Positions 16,758-28,100 of a stretch of DNA of 40,822 nt are shown in pieces. Under the pieces are notes generated by a model. It was not told where the DNA came from, made no database searches, and saw only the letters and a list, made by a program, of their open reading frames with translations. Positions within the stretch are counted from its first letter, which is position 1, and each line of letters opens with the position of its first letter. The stretch is from an uncultured Porphyromonadaceae bacterium (lineage in GTDB: Bacteria; Bacteroidota; Bacteroidia; Bacteroidales; Muribaculaceae). The stretch covers positions 1 to 40,822 of the forward strand of contig CAMWUZ010000001.1 of NCBI GenBank assembly GCA_947177595.1, in the 5' to 3' direction. A program made the position numbers and the translations under genes.

Positions 16758-17192
16758 GTGCGCCACAAGGGAGATGAATTTGAATTTAAGAAAGAGAGAA
16801 ATGACGACCTGATGAGAGCATACACATACCAGGTTGGTAAAATGAAAAACATATCGACTGACGAACTCTATATGCGCATTGTCGATATGCCTTCCAAGCG
16901 CTTTTGGGTCTCTCCACGCAGAGCCGCAGTGGTAATATCATCTCTTCTGAAAGGAGGCTCGTTGAAGAATATGGGTAAAGCCAAGAAGCAGATGTACGAA
17001 GAGATTTACAGGCGCGTCATAAGCCTGCGGGCACGATCACCCCACACAGGAATATACGACCTGTGTCGCGTAATTGTGGAACAGCGCGCACCAAAATTCT
17101 ATCTCACACCCGGCTCCGCTGAAGTTATCGTCAGTAGAATACGTAAAGAATGGTTCAGAAAACAACATCAACACTTATGCCGCTTGTCATAG
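16758..17192 (+). CDS. Small phage protein with duplicated helical motif, 144 aa
   Basis: The product starts at GTG; the next in-frame ATG is codon 19. It is basic and helical. Two stretches resemble each other: PSKRFWVSPRRAAVVISSLL (about residues 51-70) and APKFYLTPGSAEVIVSRIRK (about 115-134). Each has an aromatic pair, a (V/T)(S/T)P turn and a hydrophobic helix, which suggests two repeats of one small domain. As the first gene of the operon containing the large terminase, it could be the small terminase or another DNA-binding packaging factor. That is a positional guess. Its end overlaps the rhomboid gene. Confidence 0.6.
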   Translation: MRHKGDEFEFKKERNDDLMRAYTYQVGKMKNISTDELYMRIVDMPSKRFWVSPRRAAVVISSLLKGGSLKNMGKAKKQMYEEIYRRVISLRARSPHTGIYDLCRVIVEQRAPKFYLTPGSAEVIVSRIRKEWFRKQHQHLCRLS

Positions 17193-17647
17193 CGGCTGTT
17201 ATAATAGCATTATCGGTAATACCGATAGACATAACCCCGTGGGCATTCTCCGCTCACTCTCCTGTTTATACCAGATTTTCATACCACATTTTCCATGCCT
17301 CGACAGTCCATGCGCTCATAAACGCATGGTGCATAATCTCGGTATGTGTCATGTACAGTGTAAAAAAATCCCGTCTCATTCCCGCATTAATAATAGCCGC
17401 TATCGCACCTGATTTTGTCATTTCAGAGCACACCGTCATCGTAGGGCTGTCGGCTATCTGCTTTGCACTCATCGGCATTGTGCTCACTGAAAACAGACGC
17501 CCCCTCACATCACACATCCGGGTCTTGTTTTTCATAGCTCTCGGACTACCGTTTTCTTCTGTATGCGTCGCGCTCCACCTGTATGCGTTCATTGGCGGAA
17601 TCATATACGGCTTGGTTTTCCTATGCCCCTGCATTAAAGAGACTTAA
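17150..17647 (+). CDS. Rhomboid-family intramembrane serine protease
   Basis: Rhomboids cut membrane proteins inside or near their membrane spans. The 165-residue product has about six hydrophobic segments and the family's marks in order. FHASTVHALINAW holds His54 and Asn58 of the oxyanion site. GLSAICFALIG holds Ser101 in the GxS position with the usual small-residue helix. ALHLYAFIGGIIYG holds His143 of the Ser-His pair, followed by the GxxxG-like end. The length fits a minimal rhomboid. The start overlaps the previous gene by 43 nt (16 nt if codon 10 is used), so the two are coupled. The terminase gene follows 14 bp later. Finding it in a packaging/head operon suggests a role in virion assembly or in the infected membrane. 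Confidence 0.8.
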   Translation: MVQKTTSTLMPLVIAAVIIALSVIPIDITPWAFSAHSPVYTRFSYHIFHASTVHALINAWCIISVCVMYSVKKSRLIPALIIAAIAPDFVISEHTVIVGLSAICFALIGIVLTENRRPLTSHIRVLFFIALGLPFSSVCVALHLYAFIGGIIYGLVFLCPCIKET

Positions 17648-17661
17648 AACCACACTGATTA

Positions 17662-19752
17662 ATGCAACCTCAGATAGCTGAAATATTAAAAGAGAATGAG
17701 AGGCGGAACAAAGAAAATAACGCCCCGTTCAATCCTATCACCGGGCTTGGCTCTGTAGGGAGTAGAGTGGAACTGCGACTCCCGGACTTCCCTCTGCCTC
17801 TGCAGTTCATACCCTCGGCTATAACTAAGATTCCTTTTGTAGCTAAACTCATCAAGGCGGGGTCGGTGGCAAAGTTCCTGGAAAAACATCTGAAAAGCGA
17901 ACCTTCGCAGGAAAATATAGATGAGGTAGTGAACGCTTTTGTCAGAATGAGAATTAGGCACGACTTCCCCTTTTGGGCGGCACTTTACGTTTATATCCAA
18001 TCCAAAGAACCGGGCGAGGGGGAGATTCTTTTCCGCATCACCCGCCCTCAAAGACGGCTCGTGGACAAACTCGAATCAATGAGGCTCGCCAACAAGCCTA
18101 TCAGATTGGTTCTGCTGAAAGCGCGTCAATGGGGTGGATCCACAGTCACTCAGCTATATATGATGTGGCTGCAGACTGTCCATAAGGTAGGACTCAACTC
18201 CGCTATAGTATCACAAACCAAAAAAACCTCTTTCGCTATCAAGGCTATGTATGACAGAGCGCTCAGGCAATATCCGGTGGAGCTGCTGTACCCCCTCGGC
18301 GCGGCATACGACGCCGATGAGCCCAAAATGGTAAATGTGGGATTGTCGGGAGACTACAAGAAAGTGCCGCAACGAGACTGCACTATAACTATCGCATCCT
18401 ACGAAGCACCGGACGCGCTCAGAGGTGACGCTTACTCTCTGGTGCATTGTTCTGAGGTGGGGCTATGGAGTCCTACTGACAAAAAGTCTCCCGCCTCGGT
18501 GGTTCGCTCGGTGTGTTCCGGAGTGCTCTACCGCCCATACACCATGATTGTATATGAATCCACGGCAAACGGCACCGGCAACTTCTTTCATTCGGAATAC
18601 AACTCGGCAAAGGCTGGAATCTCGCAGTTTGATTCACTATTCGTATCATGGTTCGATATAGACCTCTACTCCGTCCCTATGCCGGAAAAAGATATGGAGA
18701 CCTTTGCCACAGAGCTTTGGGAGAACAGAAACAATCCGGACACACCCAATAAGCGCCGGGATTCCGGGCAATACAACTGGTGGCTATGGCAGCAGGGTGC
18801 AACACTTGAGGGAATAAACTGGTATATTCAGGAAAGAAAAGGTAAGGACTCACATGAGGTAATGGCTTCCGAGTACCCCACAGACGACGTGGAGGCTTTC
18901 GTGCACTCAGGCGCTAATGTATTTGATAAATACAAAGTGGAGGCATTGAAGGCTACTTGCCGCCCGCCACTATGTATCGGAGAAGTCTATGCTGATGCCA
19001 CGGAAGGAGCCTCCGCGCTGAATAATCTGAAATTCACCGAAGACAAACAAGGGCTGCTATATATCTGGGCTATGCCTGAAATCGACCCCGAGGAAATTGT
19101 TAAAAACAGATACCTCACCGTCGTGGATATCGGCGGAAGATCCGCCAAAGCCGACTGGTCCGTTATAGTGGTCTTTGACCGTATGTACATGATTGACGGT
19201 GGAAAACCTTCGGTAGTCGCCCAATGGCGAGGGCACGCCGATCATGACATACTCACTTGGAAAGCGGCACAGATCGCTAAGTTCTATGATACCTCACTAC
19301 TCGTTATCGAGAGCAACACACTCGAGACCAAAGACAAGGAGCGGATGCTCGACGGAGACCAGTCGCTGTTCATCCTTAATCAGCTTGGCAACTGCTACCC
19401 TAACCTGTACATGAGGCAGAAGCCACAGGACAATATCGTTGAAGGGGCACCGATAAAATACGGATTCCACACCAACACCGCAACTAAACCAATGGTTATA
19501 TCAACCCTCATAAAAGCTGTCAGAGAAAACGCATACGTGGAAAGAGACGAACGTTGCCTCCACGAATATAACACTTACGAACAAAAACAAAACGGAACAT
19601 ACGGAGCTGTAAAAGGAGAGCATGATGATATCCTTATGACCCGGGCTATCGGGCTACATATCTGCTTCAACGAAATGCCGCTACCGGTCATAATTCCAAA
19701 ATCCGACATCAGACATTCGTCCCCAAGAATAGTCTCTGCCGCCTCCATATAA
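17662..19752 (+). CDS. terL: Terminase large subunit
   Basis: The packaging motor pumps DNA into the head and cuts it. The 696-residue product shows the ATPase signals: a Walker A-like KARQWGGST at residues 153-161, and a Walker B-like SLVHCSE at 259-265 with Glu265 as catalytic residue. The RNase H-like nuclease follows with Asp489 in VVDIGGRSAKADWSVIVVFD, Glu550 in LLVIESNT, and Asp655/Asp656 in GEHDDILMTRA. All expected acidic residues are present, and the length is slightly above the usual 450-650. It follows the rhomboid gene by 14 bp. It is separated from the portal, which is encoded on the opposite strand after one small gene. Confidence 0.95.
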   Translation: MQPQIAEILKENERRNKENNAPFNPITGLGSVGSRVELRLPDFPLPLQFIPSAITKIPFVAKLIKAGSVAKFLEKHLKSEPSQENIDEVVNAFVRMRIRHDFPFWAALYVYIQSKEPGEGEILFRITRPQRRLVDKLESMRLANKPIRLVLLKARQWGGSTVTQLYMMWLQTVHKVGLNSAIVSQTKKTSFAIKAMYDRALRQYPVELLYPLGAAYDADEPKMVNVGLSGDYKKVPQRDCTITIASYEAPDALRGDAYSLVHCSEVGLWSPTDKKSPASVVRSVCSGVLYRPYTMIVYESTANGTGNFFHSEYNSAKAGISQFDSLFVSWFDIDLYSVPMPEKDMETFATELWENRNNPDTPNKRRDSGQYNWWLWQQGATLEGINWYIQERKGKDSHEVMASEYPTDDVEAFVHSGANVFDKYKVEALKATCRPPLCIGEVYADATEGASALNNLKFTEDKQGLLYIWAMPEIDPEEIVKNRYLTVVDIGGRSAKADWSVIVVFDRMYMIDGGKPSVVAQWRGHADHDILTWKAAQIAKFYDTSLLVIESNTLETKDKERMLDGDQSLFILNQLGNCYPNLYMRQKPQDNIVEGAPIKYGFHTNTATKPMVISTLIKAVRENAYVERDERCLHEYNTYEQKQNGTYGAVKGEHDDILMTRAIGLHICFNEMPLPVIIPKSDIRHSSPRIVSAASI

Positions 19753-19760
19753 CTAAAAAA

Positions 19761-19802
19761 CTAACCACTAACGACTAACCACTAACGACTAACCACTAAC
19801 GA
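19761..19802 (+). repeat. Three perfect tandem copies of a 14-bp repeat
   Basis: CTAACCACTAACGA is repeated three times without a mismatch between the terminase stop and the next ATG, flanked on both sides by CTAAAAAA. It is non-coding and lies in the untranslated leader of the 104-aa gene. It may be a slippage-prone spacer, a protein-binding array or simply a degenerate element. It shares word style with coding repeats elsewhere in this phage. Confidence 0.85.
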
Positions 19803-19811
19803 CTAAAAAAA

Positions 19812-20126
19812 ATGAACATCTTCAAACTACTCAAAGCAAAACTCCGTTATCGTGCGGCTAAACAACTTGCCGACAAAGCACATCTCGCCGACGGCAACCG
19901 TTACTATATCCTACCCATGCAGGGAAAAGATAAGAAACTGATTGTAGTAAACCGATACAACTTCCGTAAGCTGAAGTTGAAACACTACCTCCCCGAGCGA
20001 ATCAACATAAGAGATTTGGAATCGGCTTGCTTTTACTCAACTCCATACGCCAACGGCACTAAGAGCCTCCTTGAAAAAGAAATAGCGGCAAAATACCGCC
20101 GCTACCTCAAATGGTTCTCTGAATAA
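19812..20126 (+). CDS. Unknown basic phage protein, 104 aa
   Basis: The small product is strongly basic (KLLKAKLRYRAAKQLADKAH at the start, KYRRYLKWF at the end). A central segment, RYYILPMQGKDKKLIVVNRYNFRKLK, looks like two beta strands. It lies between the terminase gene and the convergent portal gene, with only 3 bp between the two stops. A DNA- or nucleoprotein-binding role would suit the charge and the place, but I do not recognise the family. Confidence 0.6.
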   Translation: MNIFKLLKAKLRYRAAKQLADKAHLADGNRYYILPMQGKDKKLIVVNRYNFRKLKLKHYLPERINIRDLESACFYSTPYANGTKSLLEKEIAAKYRRYLKWFSE

Positions 20127-20129
20127 ATT

Positions 20130-22082
20130 TTACTGACGCATCGCCTCGTAAGCCCTGTTCACTGCATCCATATCCGCACCGCCCTGTGCCTGCTGCATCA
20201 CCTCGGCGGGAATACCGTTCGGGGCAATACCCTGACTCATCTGTTCGCTCTGGGCTTTTATCGACTGCAGAAGAGTATCCGCCCACGGGAAATCTCCAAC
20301 CTCCAATAGCTGCTGAAGCGATATCTGATTGGCACGCCACACCTCCATAAGGAATTCATTCGCAATAGCCCTGTATGCCGGTGTTGATGTGCTCTCGACT
20401 ATGCTTAGATCATACTCTACATCCCGTATCTTCTGCGGATCACACACTGCACCCGTTGAGCCGCGCCCGGCTATATTCATCAGACGGCGGTCATCATAGA
20501 ACTGTTGGATATTCTTAACATCTTTCTTCGCTCCCTCTTTAACGAAACTGCTGAAACTGTCAAGCAAATCCAATAATGAAGTAGTTGCGTTCTGTGTCTG
20601 CTGACTGTATAGAGCACCACTCATGCCGCTGTATCCCGGCTTGCCCTGCAGCGCACCGTTCACACCCGATATATCCTCAAAGAATTTCAGCTGAATATTT
20701 AAAAGTTCGGATATACCGATATTGGTGGAGTTATTGGATATCTGTTGAGGTGCCGGAACTCCCGCTTTGGGCTTGTACATTATTACCCCGTTGAACTGGC
20801 TCCACTCTTCCGCGAAATCACTTAGGGACATCCCGTCAGGCAAACAACCTTCCGGCACCAGAAGCACACCTTTCGCGCTTGCCCGCATAATCCAGTCATA
20901 CATCATTATCAACCGGTTCGTGTAACGCTGCTGATCTATCACATCTGCTACAAAGCTGTGTATCTCGCCATCGATATAAGGATAAGCCTTGAATACATAC
21001 GGATGACTCTTATGCTCATACGGACTCTCACCCTCCTGCAATATATCACCGAAAGGAGATAGAAAATAAAAATACCAGTACGAGTCCATACGCCACATAG
21101 CCTCTATCAGAGGTATATCCTCATCCGGCATACCGGCTGCTCTCCCGCGTCTGAGCCTGTCGGCATTCTCCGCCTCAACCATTTCCGCATAATCCTCGAT
21201 CTCTATCTTATACACATCCCCGTTATTGTAGTCATGGCAGAAGTAGCGCGGCTTCTGCTCCTTGCGCCACACCTCGATAACCCGGCATCTTCCCGGCACT
21301 GAGGTAAACAGAAAATCAATATTCTTCAGATCCGAATAACCCCACTGGCTGCAATTCTCCATTATATTGCTACGGTCACTCGCAAGTTTGTAGATATTCG
21401 ACAGACGGCTGTAGTCTTCGGGGCTTTGCGCAAACTGAGAGCATATCGTATTGAAGCTCTCGTCATGCACCTCACCGATGCAGCTCACATCCCAACCGCG
21501 GAAGTCGCGCATATTGTTATCCATGAAGAAATTATTAGGCTGAACATAGTCTGTCCAGCAATCCAGCTTGTCATCACGCCAGCCATACCATTTGCGGTGA
21601 GCGATAAAACCGGATATCAGAAACTCCTCCATACTTCTGCCATATACCTCCTGCATGCTGTTTAGCTGCATATTATACTGCAATACCGTGCTCATGGTCT
21701 CGCCGTAGCTCTGCTCCTCACGGTCTCTCGCTACACACGTCGGCTCCTTTGACTGACTACGATACACACCAAGTACATTGCGCACAAGCCGTCGGATGAG
21801 GTTATTCTTCAAAGGCACATTCCCCTGAGTCTTGATATACTCCTCCTCCTTCATGCTCCGACAGCCTACCTGAACTATATCCTGCCACTGATCGCCGTAC
21901 GTATAACGCTTGTTGCGCTCACGGTCTCTGCGAAACTGCGACAGATTGCTCCAATATCTCTGAGCCTCCATGAGGATATGAAAAGCGCGGCGGTCGCCCA
22001 TTTTCTTGAGCTCACGCACACTATCCATATCCTCAACCCTCGGTGCCACTTTGCTTCGGCTATGTAATTTCTCTTTACCCAT
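20130..22082 (-). CDS. Portal protein
   Basis: The dodecameric portal is the DNA gate of the head. The 650-residue product has the P22-like portal layout. It starts with a helical region (WSNLSQFRRDRERNKRYTYGDQW), then NLIRRLVRNVLGVYRSQSKEP, where portals carry the wing motif. A central domain contains WTDYVQPNNFFMDNNMRDFRG and FYFLSPFGDILQEGESPYEH. The stem/clip region VADVIDQQRYTNRLIMMYDWIMR follows, then the INGALQGKPGYSGMSGALYSQQ stretch and a Gln/Ala-rich C-terminal helix. Length and order suit portals of short-tailed phages. A TAnnTTTG box lies about 30 bp before its ATG, so it can be transcribed apart from the giant gene upstream. Confidence 0.9.
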   Translation of the reverse strand: MGKEKLHSRSKVAPRVEDMDSVRELKKMGDRRAFHILMEAQRYWSNLSQFRRDRERNKRYTYGDQWQDIVQVGCRSMKEEEYIKTQGNVPLKNNLIRRLVRNVLGVYRSQSKEPTCVARDREEQSYGETMSTVLQYNMQLNSMQEVYGRSMEEFLISGFIAHRKWYGWRDDKLDCWTDYVQPNNFFMDNNMRDFRGWDVSCIGEVHDESFNTICSQFAQSPEDYSRLSNIYKLASDRSNIMENCSQWGYSDLKNIDFLFTSVPGRCRVIEVWRKEQKPRYFCHDYNNGDVYKIEIEDYAEMVEAENADRLRRGRAAGMPDEDIPLIEAMWRMDSYWYFYFLSPFGDILQEGESPYEHKSHPYVFKAYPYIDGEIHSFVADVIDQQRYTNRLIMMYDWIMRASAKGVLLVPEGCLPDGMSLSDFAEEWSQFNGVIMYKPKAGVPAPQQISNNSTNIGISELLNIQLKFFEDISGVNGALQGKPGYSGMSGALYSQQTQNATTSLLDLLDSFSSFVKEGAKKDVKNIQQFYDDRRLMNIAGRGSTGAVCDPQKIRDVEYDLSIVESTSTPAYRAIANEFLMEVWRANQISLQQLLEVGDFPWADTLLQSIKAQSEQMSQGIAPNGIPAEVMQQAQGGADMDAVNRAYEAMRQ

Positions 22083-22108
22083 TCAGTATCATCTGTTTAA
22101 TTGTTCCA

Positions 22109-22116
22109 CAAATTTA
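22109..22116 (-). promoter_or_regulatory. Promoter -7 box for the portal gene
   Basis: On the minus strand the bases read TAAATTTG, an exact TAnnTTTG match, about 27 bp before the portal ATG in the 65-bp gap after the giant gene. No clear -33 element is visible. It would let the portal be made even when transcription does not run the full 15 kb of the giant gene. Confidence 0.5.
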
Positions 22117-22147
22117 TCTACACTATGCTACTTCTATTTATTATCCG

Positions 22148-25100
22148 TTAAAATCCTCCATTTCTTATCTTGCTGCGTTCTTCTTCGGTGAACCCTGATT
22201 GTTCTAATAACAGAGTTATTTCGTCAACTATTCTGTACTCTTCATATTCCGATTTAGATTTAACGGCATCCATGAGCTCTATCATCTTAGGCTTGAACCA
22301 CCTCAACGCCTCTCTGAATCTATTAGCTTGTTCGGGAGTCTTAGATGTAACAAAGCCCATAGAAAGACGGGAAAACGTCTTATTATATCTATCAAATTTG
22401 TTATGCAGCCTTCTATTAATGCCTCTGTTTTCTGAGCTATATACCGTCTCATCCCAATTCATCTGCTCACCTTTTACAACGGCTTTCGCCATAGCTTTGT
22501 ACTCCTTATTGATAGCCGAATACTCATCATACGCAGCATTCACCTCATTGCTCCACAGCGCACTCATCTGATCTTTTATTGTACTTATGGCTCTCTTCTC
22601 GTATGAAGATATGCGCTTATCTCTTGCCTCGTCATCATAAAAACCATACAGAAGAGTCGCACCACGGCGTACTTTGTATGCCGCATAACGCTTGGCTACC
22701 TCCTGAGGAGTCATCTTCTTTGCTTGCTCCCCGGTAACATCAAGCTCATCAAAATATATTTTATCGAGTTGCGACTGAGGCATCTGCAATATACGCATCA
22801 TCAGTATGGCAAATTCCTGAGAAGTTCGCGCATCCTGACCACAATAATCCCACAACGCGACTACCGCATCAGTGAAAGTTTGAGGGTTCGCTCCAACCCC
22901 GCATTGTATTGCTACATTCGCCAAATCGTTCCACGCCCCTATCTTGTCATAGCCGAATTTGTCAATTATATTATAGGCATCCGTCACAAAAGGTATATCC
23001 TTTCTTAGAAGGTCGGAGTTCAATTTAGTTCCGGTCAAAAGTGCCGTCAATCCGCTGCTAACCACATCCCCCATAGGGAGCCCTTGCATTACTCCGTCTA
23101 AAGCGGCATGAACGAAGTCCTCCTTAAGTTTCTGGTTCTTCTCATCTTCATCTTTCCCAAATATATAATATGGCAAATTTCCAAAAAGATACCAGGCAAG
23201 AGTAACACCAAACGACATTACCGATGCTGTTATAATAGATCGTATTATTGAACGGGTGTAAACTCTATCCGCAATTTCTTCTGCTTTTGTGGGATTTATA
23301 CCATCAGCTATTAGCTTCTGCTTTATAGAGTTGAGTCTCGTATCACGACCATAGACGAAGTGATTCCACAAGTCGCGTATCGCCACAACACCCTTTCTCT
23401 GATAACCAATATTTGCTTGTCTGAAAACAGTCAAGGCTGTATGATGCACATACTTTGATATCTGAAGCTTCGATACAAATGCCGATTCGCTTGATTGCTG
23501 AGTTTCATTAAAGCTTATTGTTGCATCAACCTTAGCTTTCTGTGCTGCAACTTCATCGCTAAACCCTACCTCTTTATAATGCTTCAGCTGAGTGTTATAG
23601 GTTGCATATGAGCCTATGGCTACCGTCAAAGCATCCACAAAGGCATTTGGAGTCATGCCTATCTTCATGGCTGTTTCCATGATTTTCCCGTGCCAAAAAC
23701 CAAAGTCTAAGTCTGACGGCAACAATCTTATGTTACCACTCATTCTTCCCACCCATCTTTTGTGGAAAAGAGGCAGGTTTTCAAGACACCAGTTAAATGC
23801 TTCACGAGCATGCCCTACCGCTTTTGTTAGTTCCACGGCGCTTGCATCACCCAAGAATGCCGGTAGTGATGTGATCTGCTTAAGTGCAGTCCAGGACCTG
23901 AAGGCTATCTTACCTGCGGTAGCACCTTTGGATATACTGTTTACGAGTTTGTCTAATCCGTTTACTCTCTGCTTAAAGCTGCCGGTTACTATCAGACACG
24001 TTTCCTCAAACGTTTTCAACAAACCCTCCCCTGAACCAAATATTGTTCTCATATTTTCAACCTTATTACGGAACAAAGGCATTGCAGTAAGAGCATTCAA
24101 TTCACTTGCAACTTCATTATACGCTACCCAATGCTCCATATCGAGTACGTGCTCCGTCACAACATTAAAAACATCAGCGTTAAGAATGTCGATAGCTAAA
24201 CTGTTTCTGGTACGCGCAATAATAGAGCCGGTTGTAGTTGCCGATTTCTGAGTCTCCGCCTCACGAGCCCCAAGATCTTTGTTAACTTTTCTTTCTCTTT
24301 TACTTATTTTTAATGGGAAGTAATCCTTAATCTCCGGCATTGGAGTCCCGTATGTCTTTTCATATTCGGCATTGTAACGGTCTCTTAACATTGGCAGGAA
24401 TTCCTCCTGCAGCCAATCCACAATCTTAATCATCTCATCAGGGAGTTGCTGTTTAATTTTAGCCACATTCTCTTCTGAAATACCCATCCTTCTGAGTTTA
24501 ATCCTACCGTCCTCCATTTTATTGACAGCGTAGATATATGCCAGCTGAGGTATCCCAACCTTAAAATCCCTGAGTCCGTTACTGTCAACCCAAGAGAGAG
24601 TCATAGTTTTACCTCCGCCTTTCAATTCCCATTTGCGAGCATACTTGGCTAAATCCTCCCATTTAGCTTTATCTTTCTCGAGTATTTCGCCCGCGAATTC
24701 GCCAAGTTTCCCCATAGTTTCATTGGTATTGATATACTCATCCTCAGAAGCCTTGAGAACCTTAGGCACAAAATGGTCGTACAGTTCTCCCCTGCCACCG
24801 GGATGTTGTTGGGCTAACAGTTTCATCATCTCATTAAAACTTGGAAGCGTTGACGTAGCTCCGTGCAGAACATCATATACGACTTTGCTGGCAGCTGACT
24901 GCTTACTATGGATATTTGACGATATCCACCCCATATCCGCGTTTACCATATCATACAGTTTATTTATTCGGTCTTTCTCACGCTGAACAAATGCTCTCGC
25001 ACCCTCTTGCCCTTTGGCTACTACCCCCTGCAGCGCGCCAACAATCTCGGTATAGCCATCCGAAATCTCGGCTCGCAGAGCACGCATTGACTTGAGTGTT

Positions 25101-28100
25101 TCACGCTTGAACTCATTAAACGCCGAGCGTGTCATCAAGCCGGATTCTACATCCTTAGATGCCATTCTGATTTCCTCACTCAACGCTTTATGCTCTGCCT
25201 CTTTATCCGCTACCAACTCTTTATAACGCTTAGCAAGAATTGCTGCATCCATCTCCAATTCAGCTTTATGCTTTATAGAGTCATTGTCAGAGTGCGTTCT
25301 TTCTTCGATGCCTTCCAATATCTTGTCGGTTACAGCGTCTGTATTAGCAATAAATTCCTTATAATATTTAAGTCTCGTTGCTGTATCGCCATCAACTTTA
25401 CCCTGCACCTCAACACCTCTATTATTGAGTTTTACGACTTTTGTAGATTTCAACTTGTCGTGAATTTCCCGTTTATGACGCAGCTGGGTATTGAGCATTA
25501 TATCATACACTTTTTCAGCCAAGCTATCTACATTCTTCCTGCCGGTAGCATTGCGCACGGCACTGAGCAGCCTCTTCACTTCACCGTCTTTCATGTCGGC
25601 CATCTGCCCCTCGGCAAGCAACCCCTGAGCAAGATCTGTGATAGCCTTCACGGTGCGCTTGTCATATTCCTTCTGAACACTCATCGCCCTGAGCAGGTTG
25701 CTGAGATTACCACCGATAGAACGGTAGCTCTCCACCCTCAGTTGCCAGTTCTCCTCCTGAGCATTGGCAAGCCTTGACAACGCTGCACTCATCGCAGCAT
25801 AGAGCCCTAATGATCCCGCCGGCTCGTTCACTCTCGGCTCATCCACAGCCACCGAATATGGCGCGGCGCTCTCCATGACACTCTTATCAAAAGCGGATTC
25901 ATAGCTCAGACCATTCATCACATTCACCGCATCAAGAATCCTTATTGTGCTGCCACCGTTTTTAATCCTCTCGGCTAACGGTTTCAGCCCGTCAAAGCCC
26001 ACATTTCCATAGGGCACCACCTTCATGCCGCCGAATCTCACAGCGTTCTCTGTCATCATATCTGCCAATCCTGCCGCATTCTCGCTGTATGAACTGTATG
26101 GGGTGTGGATATTACCTACTATCTGATTGGCATGGTTGAGTATCAGGAAGCTCACTTTGTTTCGACCGCCAAGGCGCTGAGATGCTATAAATTCGGCTAT
26201 AACTTTGGAACTCGTAACGCTGGTTATCCTCTCGGGCTCATACCCGGGACTGAATACCTGACGGTCAAAACGTTTCACCCTTATTGTCTCGCCCCCTTCA
26301 TCACCGGGACGCTGACGCACGGTTGTACCCTCTTCTCCTCCAAACAAACAGTATTTACCGGAGCGGAGGTTCATTATCAGGCACCCTTTTAACTTGTCTC
26401 CGAATAAAGACTCGAACCTGCGACACATATTCTCATCGGGAGCACTGGGTCTGAGGGTGCCGTTCGGATGATTGTGAACAAAATACACTTCGTCCGCTCC
26501 AAATGCTTTCATAGATGCGTATGCCGCATCCATATTCACCAACGTCTGAGTTGCATCGCCCATACCTAAATGCACCACCGTCGGCACTCCGTCTTTCACA
26601 AGTACCACAAAGGCATTTTCTACCGAGAAGTCCTCAAGGGCACGGAAGATATATGCCACATCATCTACGCTCTCAACCCTCTCTTTGCCCGTGAATCCAA
26701 ACTCACCGGTCTCGCTGAATTTGCGCTCCACCAAGGTAAATTCGCCCTCCTCCAGCTTGCGTATGCCGCCCATGCCCTCAAAGCTCACAACGTTTCCACC
26801 CGCAGTCCTCATCTGATTCACACCTCCGGGCACTTGTCTTTCTGAGTCTTTTTCCCTAACTTTGCCATCAGAAGACAAATCAAGAGAAGTATTGCCAGCT
26901 GCATTGCCTTCGGACAATGTGAGGATACGGCCCCCCTCTCTCTCGGCTTGTCTCTTTTTTTGCTCCAACTGGCGCCCACTCAAATAGTGCCAGTTGATTA
27001 TCTCACAATTGTCTTTCTTATTATCCACCTCAAGCAATACACAGGTATTCTTATCTGCAAGATGAATCAATATCCAGTTGTAAGGACGGGATCCTTTCTG
27101 ATTTTGACCGTAAAGCTCCGGTGAATATAAAGCTGTATTAAGAATCTCTCGGCTATTCTTCGGGCTTAAATCCTTATGATTATCTCGGTTCTTAACCAAG
27201 ATGTTCTTTTTTATTATAACGCGCTTACCATTTGCCCCTATAGCCTTATCTATATTCTCAGGAATAGCAGGCAACCCGACTGTTCGAGTAGGAGTTGCAA
27301 AGTCCTCATCTGTTATCTCATCAATAGACTTCACATCCTCTACTATCAGCTTGCCGTTCTCATCTATCGGATTCCCTTGATTATCCTCACCCTCCTTAAA
27401 GTCTTTAACATCCTTAGAGTCCTTAGTGACCTTAAAGCCCTTATTACTACCCTCCAACGACTCACCTCTTCGCTTCAGCATCGCCACACTCACCTCGGCT
27501 CTAACCCTACGGCTCATGTCGCGGCTCGCTTGCACAGCATCATGCTCAAGGTTGCCTACACTCTTGTAGTACTCGGTCAACTTACCCTCAAGTTCCTCAG
27601 TGGCATTATGGATGCGCTCCTCTATCGCCTCCACCGCCTGCTCATTGCTCTCTGCCGACTCCAGCTCACTGAGGTCGTTCCATAGCCTCTCGGCATACTC
27701 ATCAATGGCGCGGTTGGCTGCCTCACCCTCGGGGTCTGCCATATCACGATCCCCACGCATATCTATCCGAGTGGTGGGCTCTACATCGACTAATGACTCA
27801 CGACTACTCTCTGACGACTCCACCCCCCCAAACAAACCAAGCTGACGACTACGCCAATAGCCCTCACCCTCATTTGCAATACTTTCCTGAGATTTTTCAC
27901 TCACATCCAAAAGTTTAACCCCTTTATCATAGGATTTCTCAACCCCATTCAGTAACTTTGCAGCAGGAATAGAGCTATTAGAGGTCATTGCCAAAGGTTC
28001 GACCGTGCCATATTTTGCATTGTCGGAAGGCGCTTCTAAAAGTTCTATTTTTGTTACTTCGTAACTGTGAGCCGTTGCATTCGTATTCGGATCTTTATAT

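Noticed and set aside
19761..19802. CRISPR-like repeats
   Set aside because: The units are 14 bp, directly adjacent without spacers, and no cas gene is present.
23616..24251. A 211-codon plus-strand frame inside the giant gene
   Set aside because: It is antisense to an intact, well-formed section of the giant and its translation has no family pattern.
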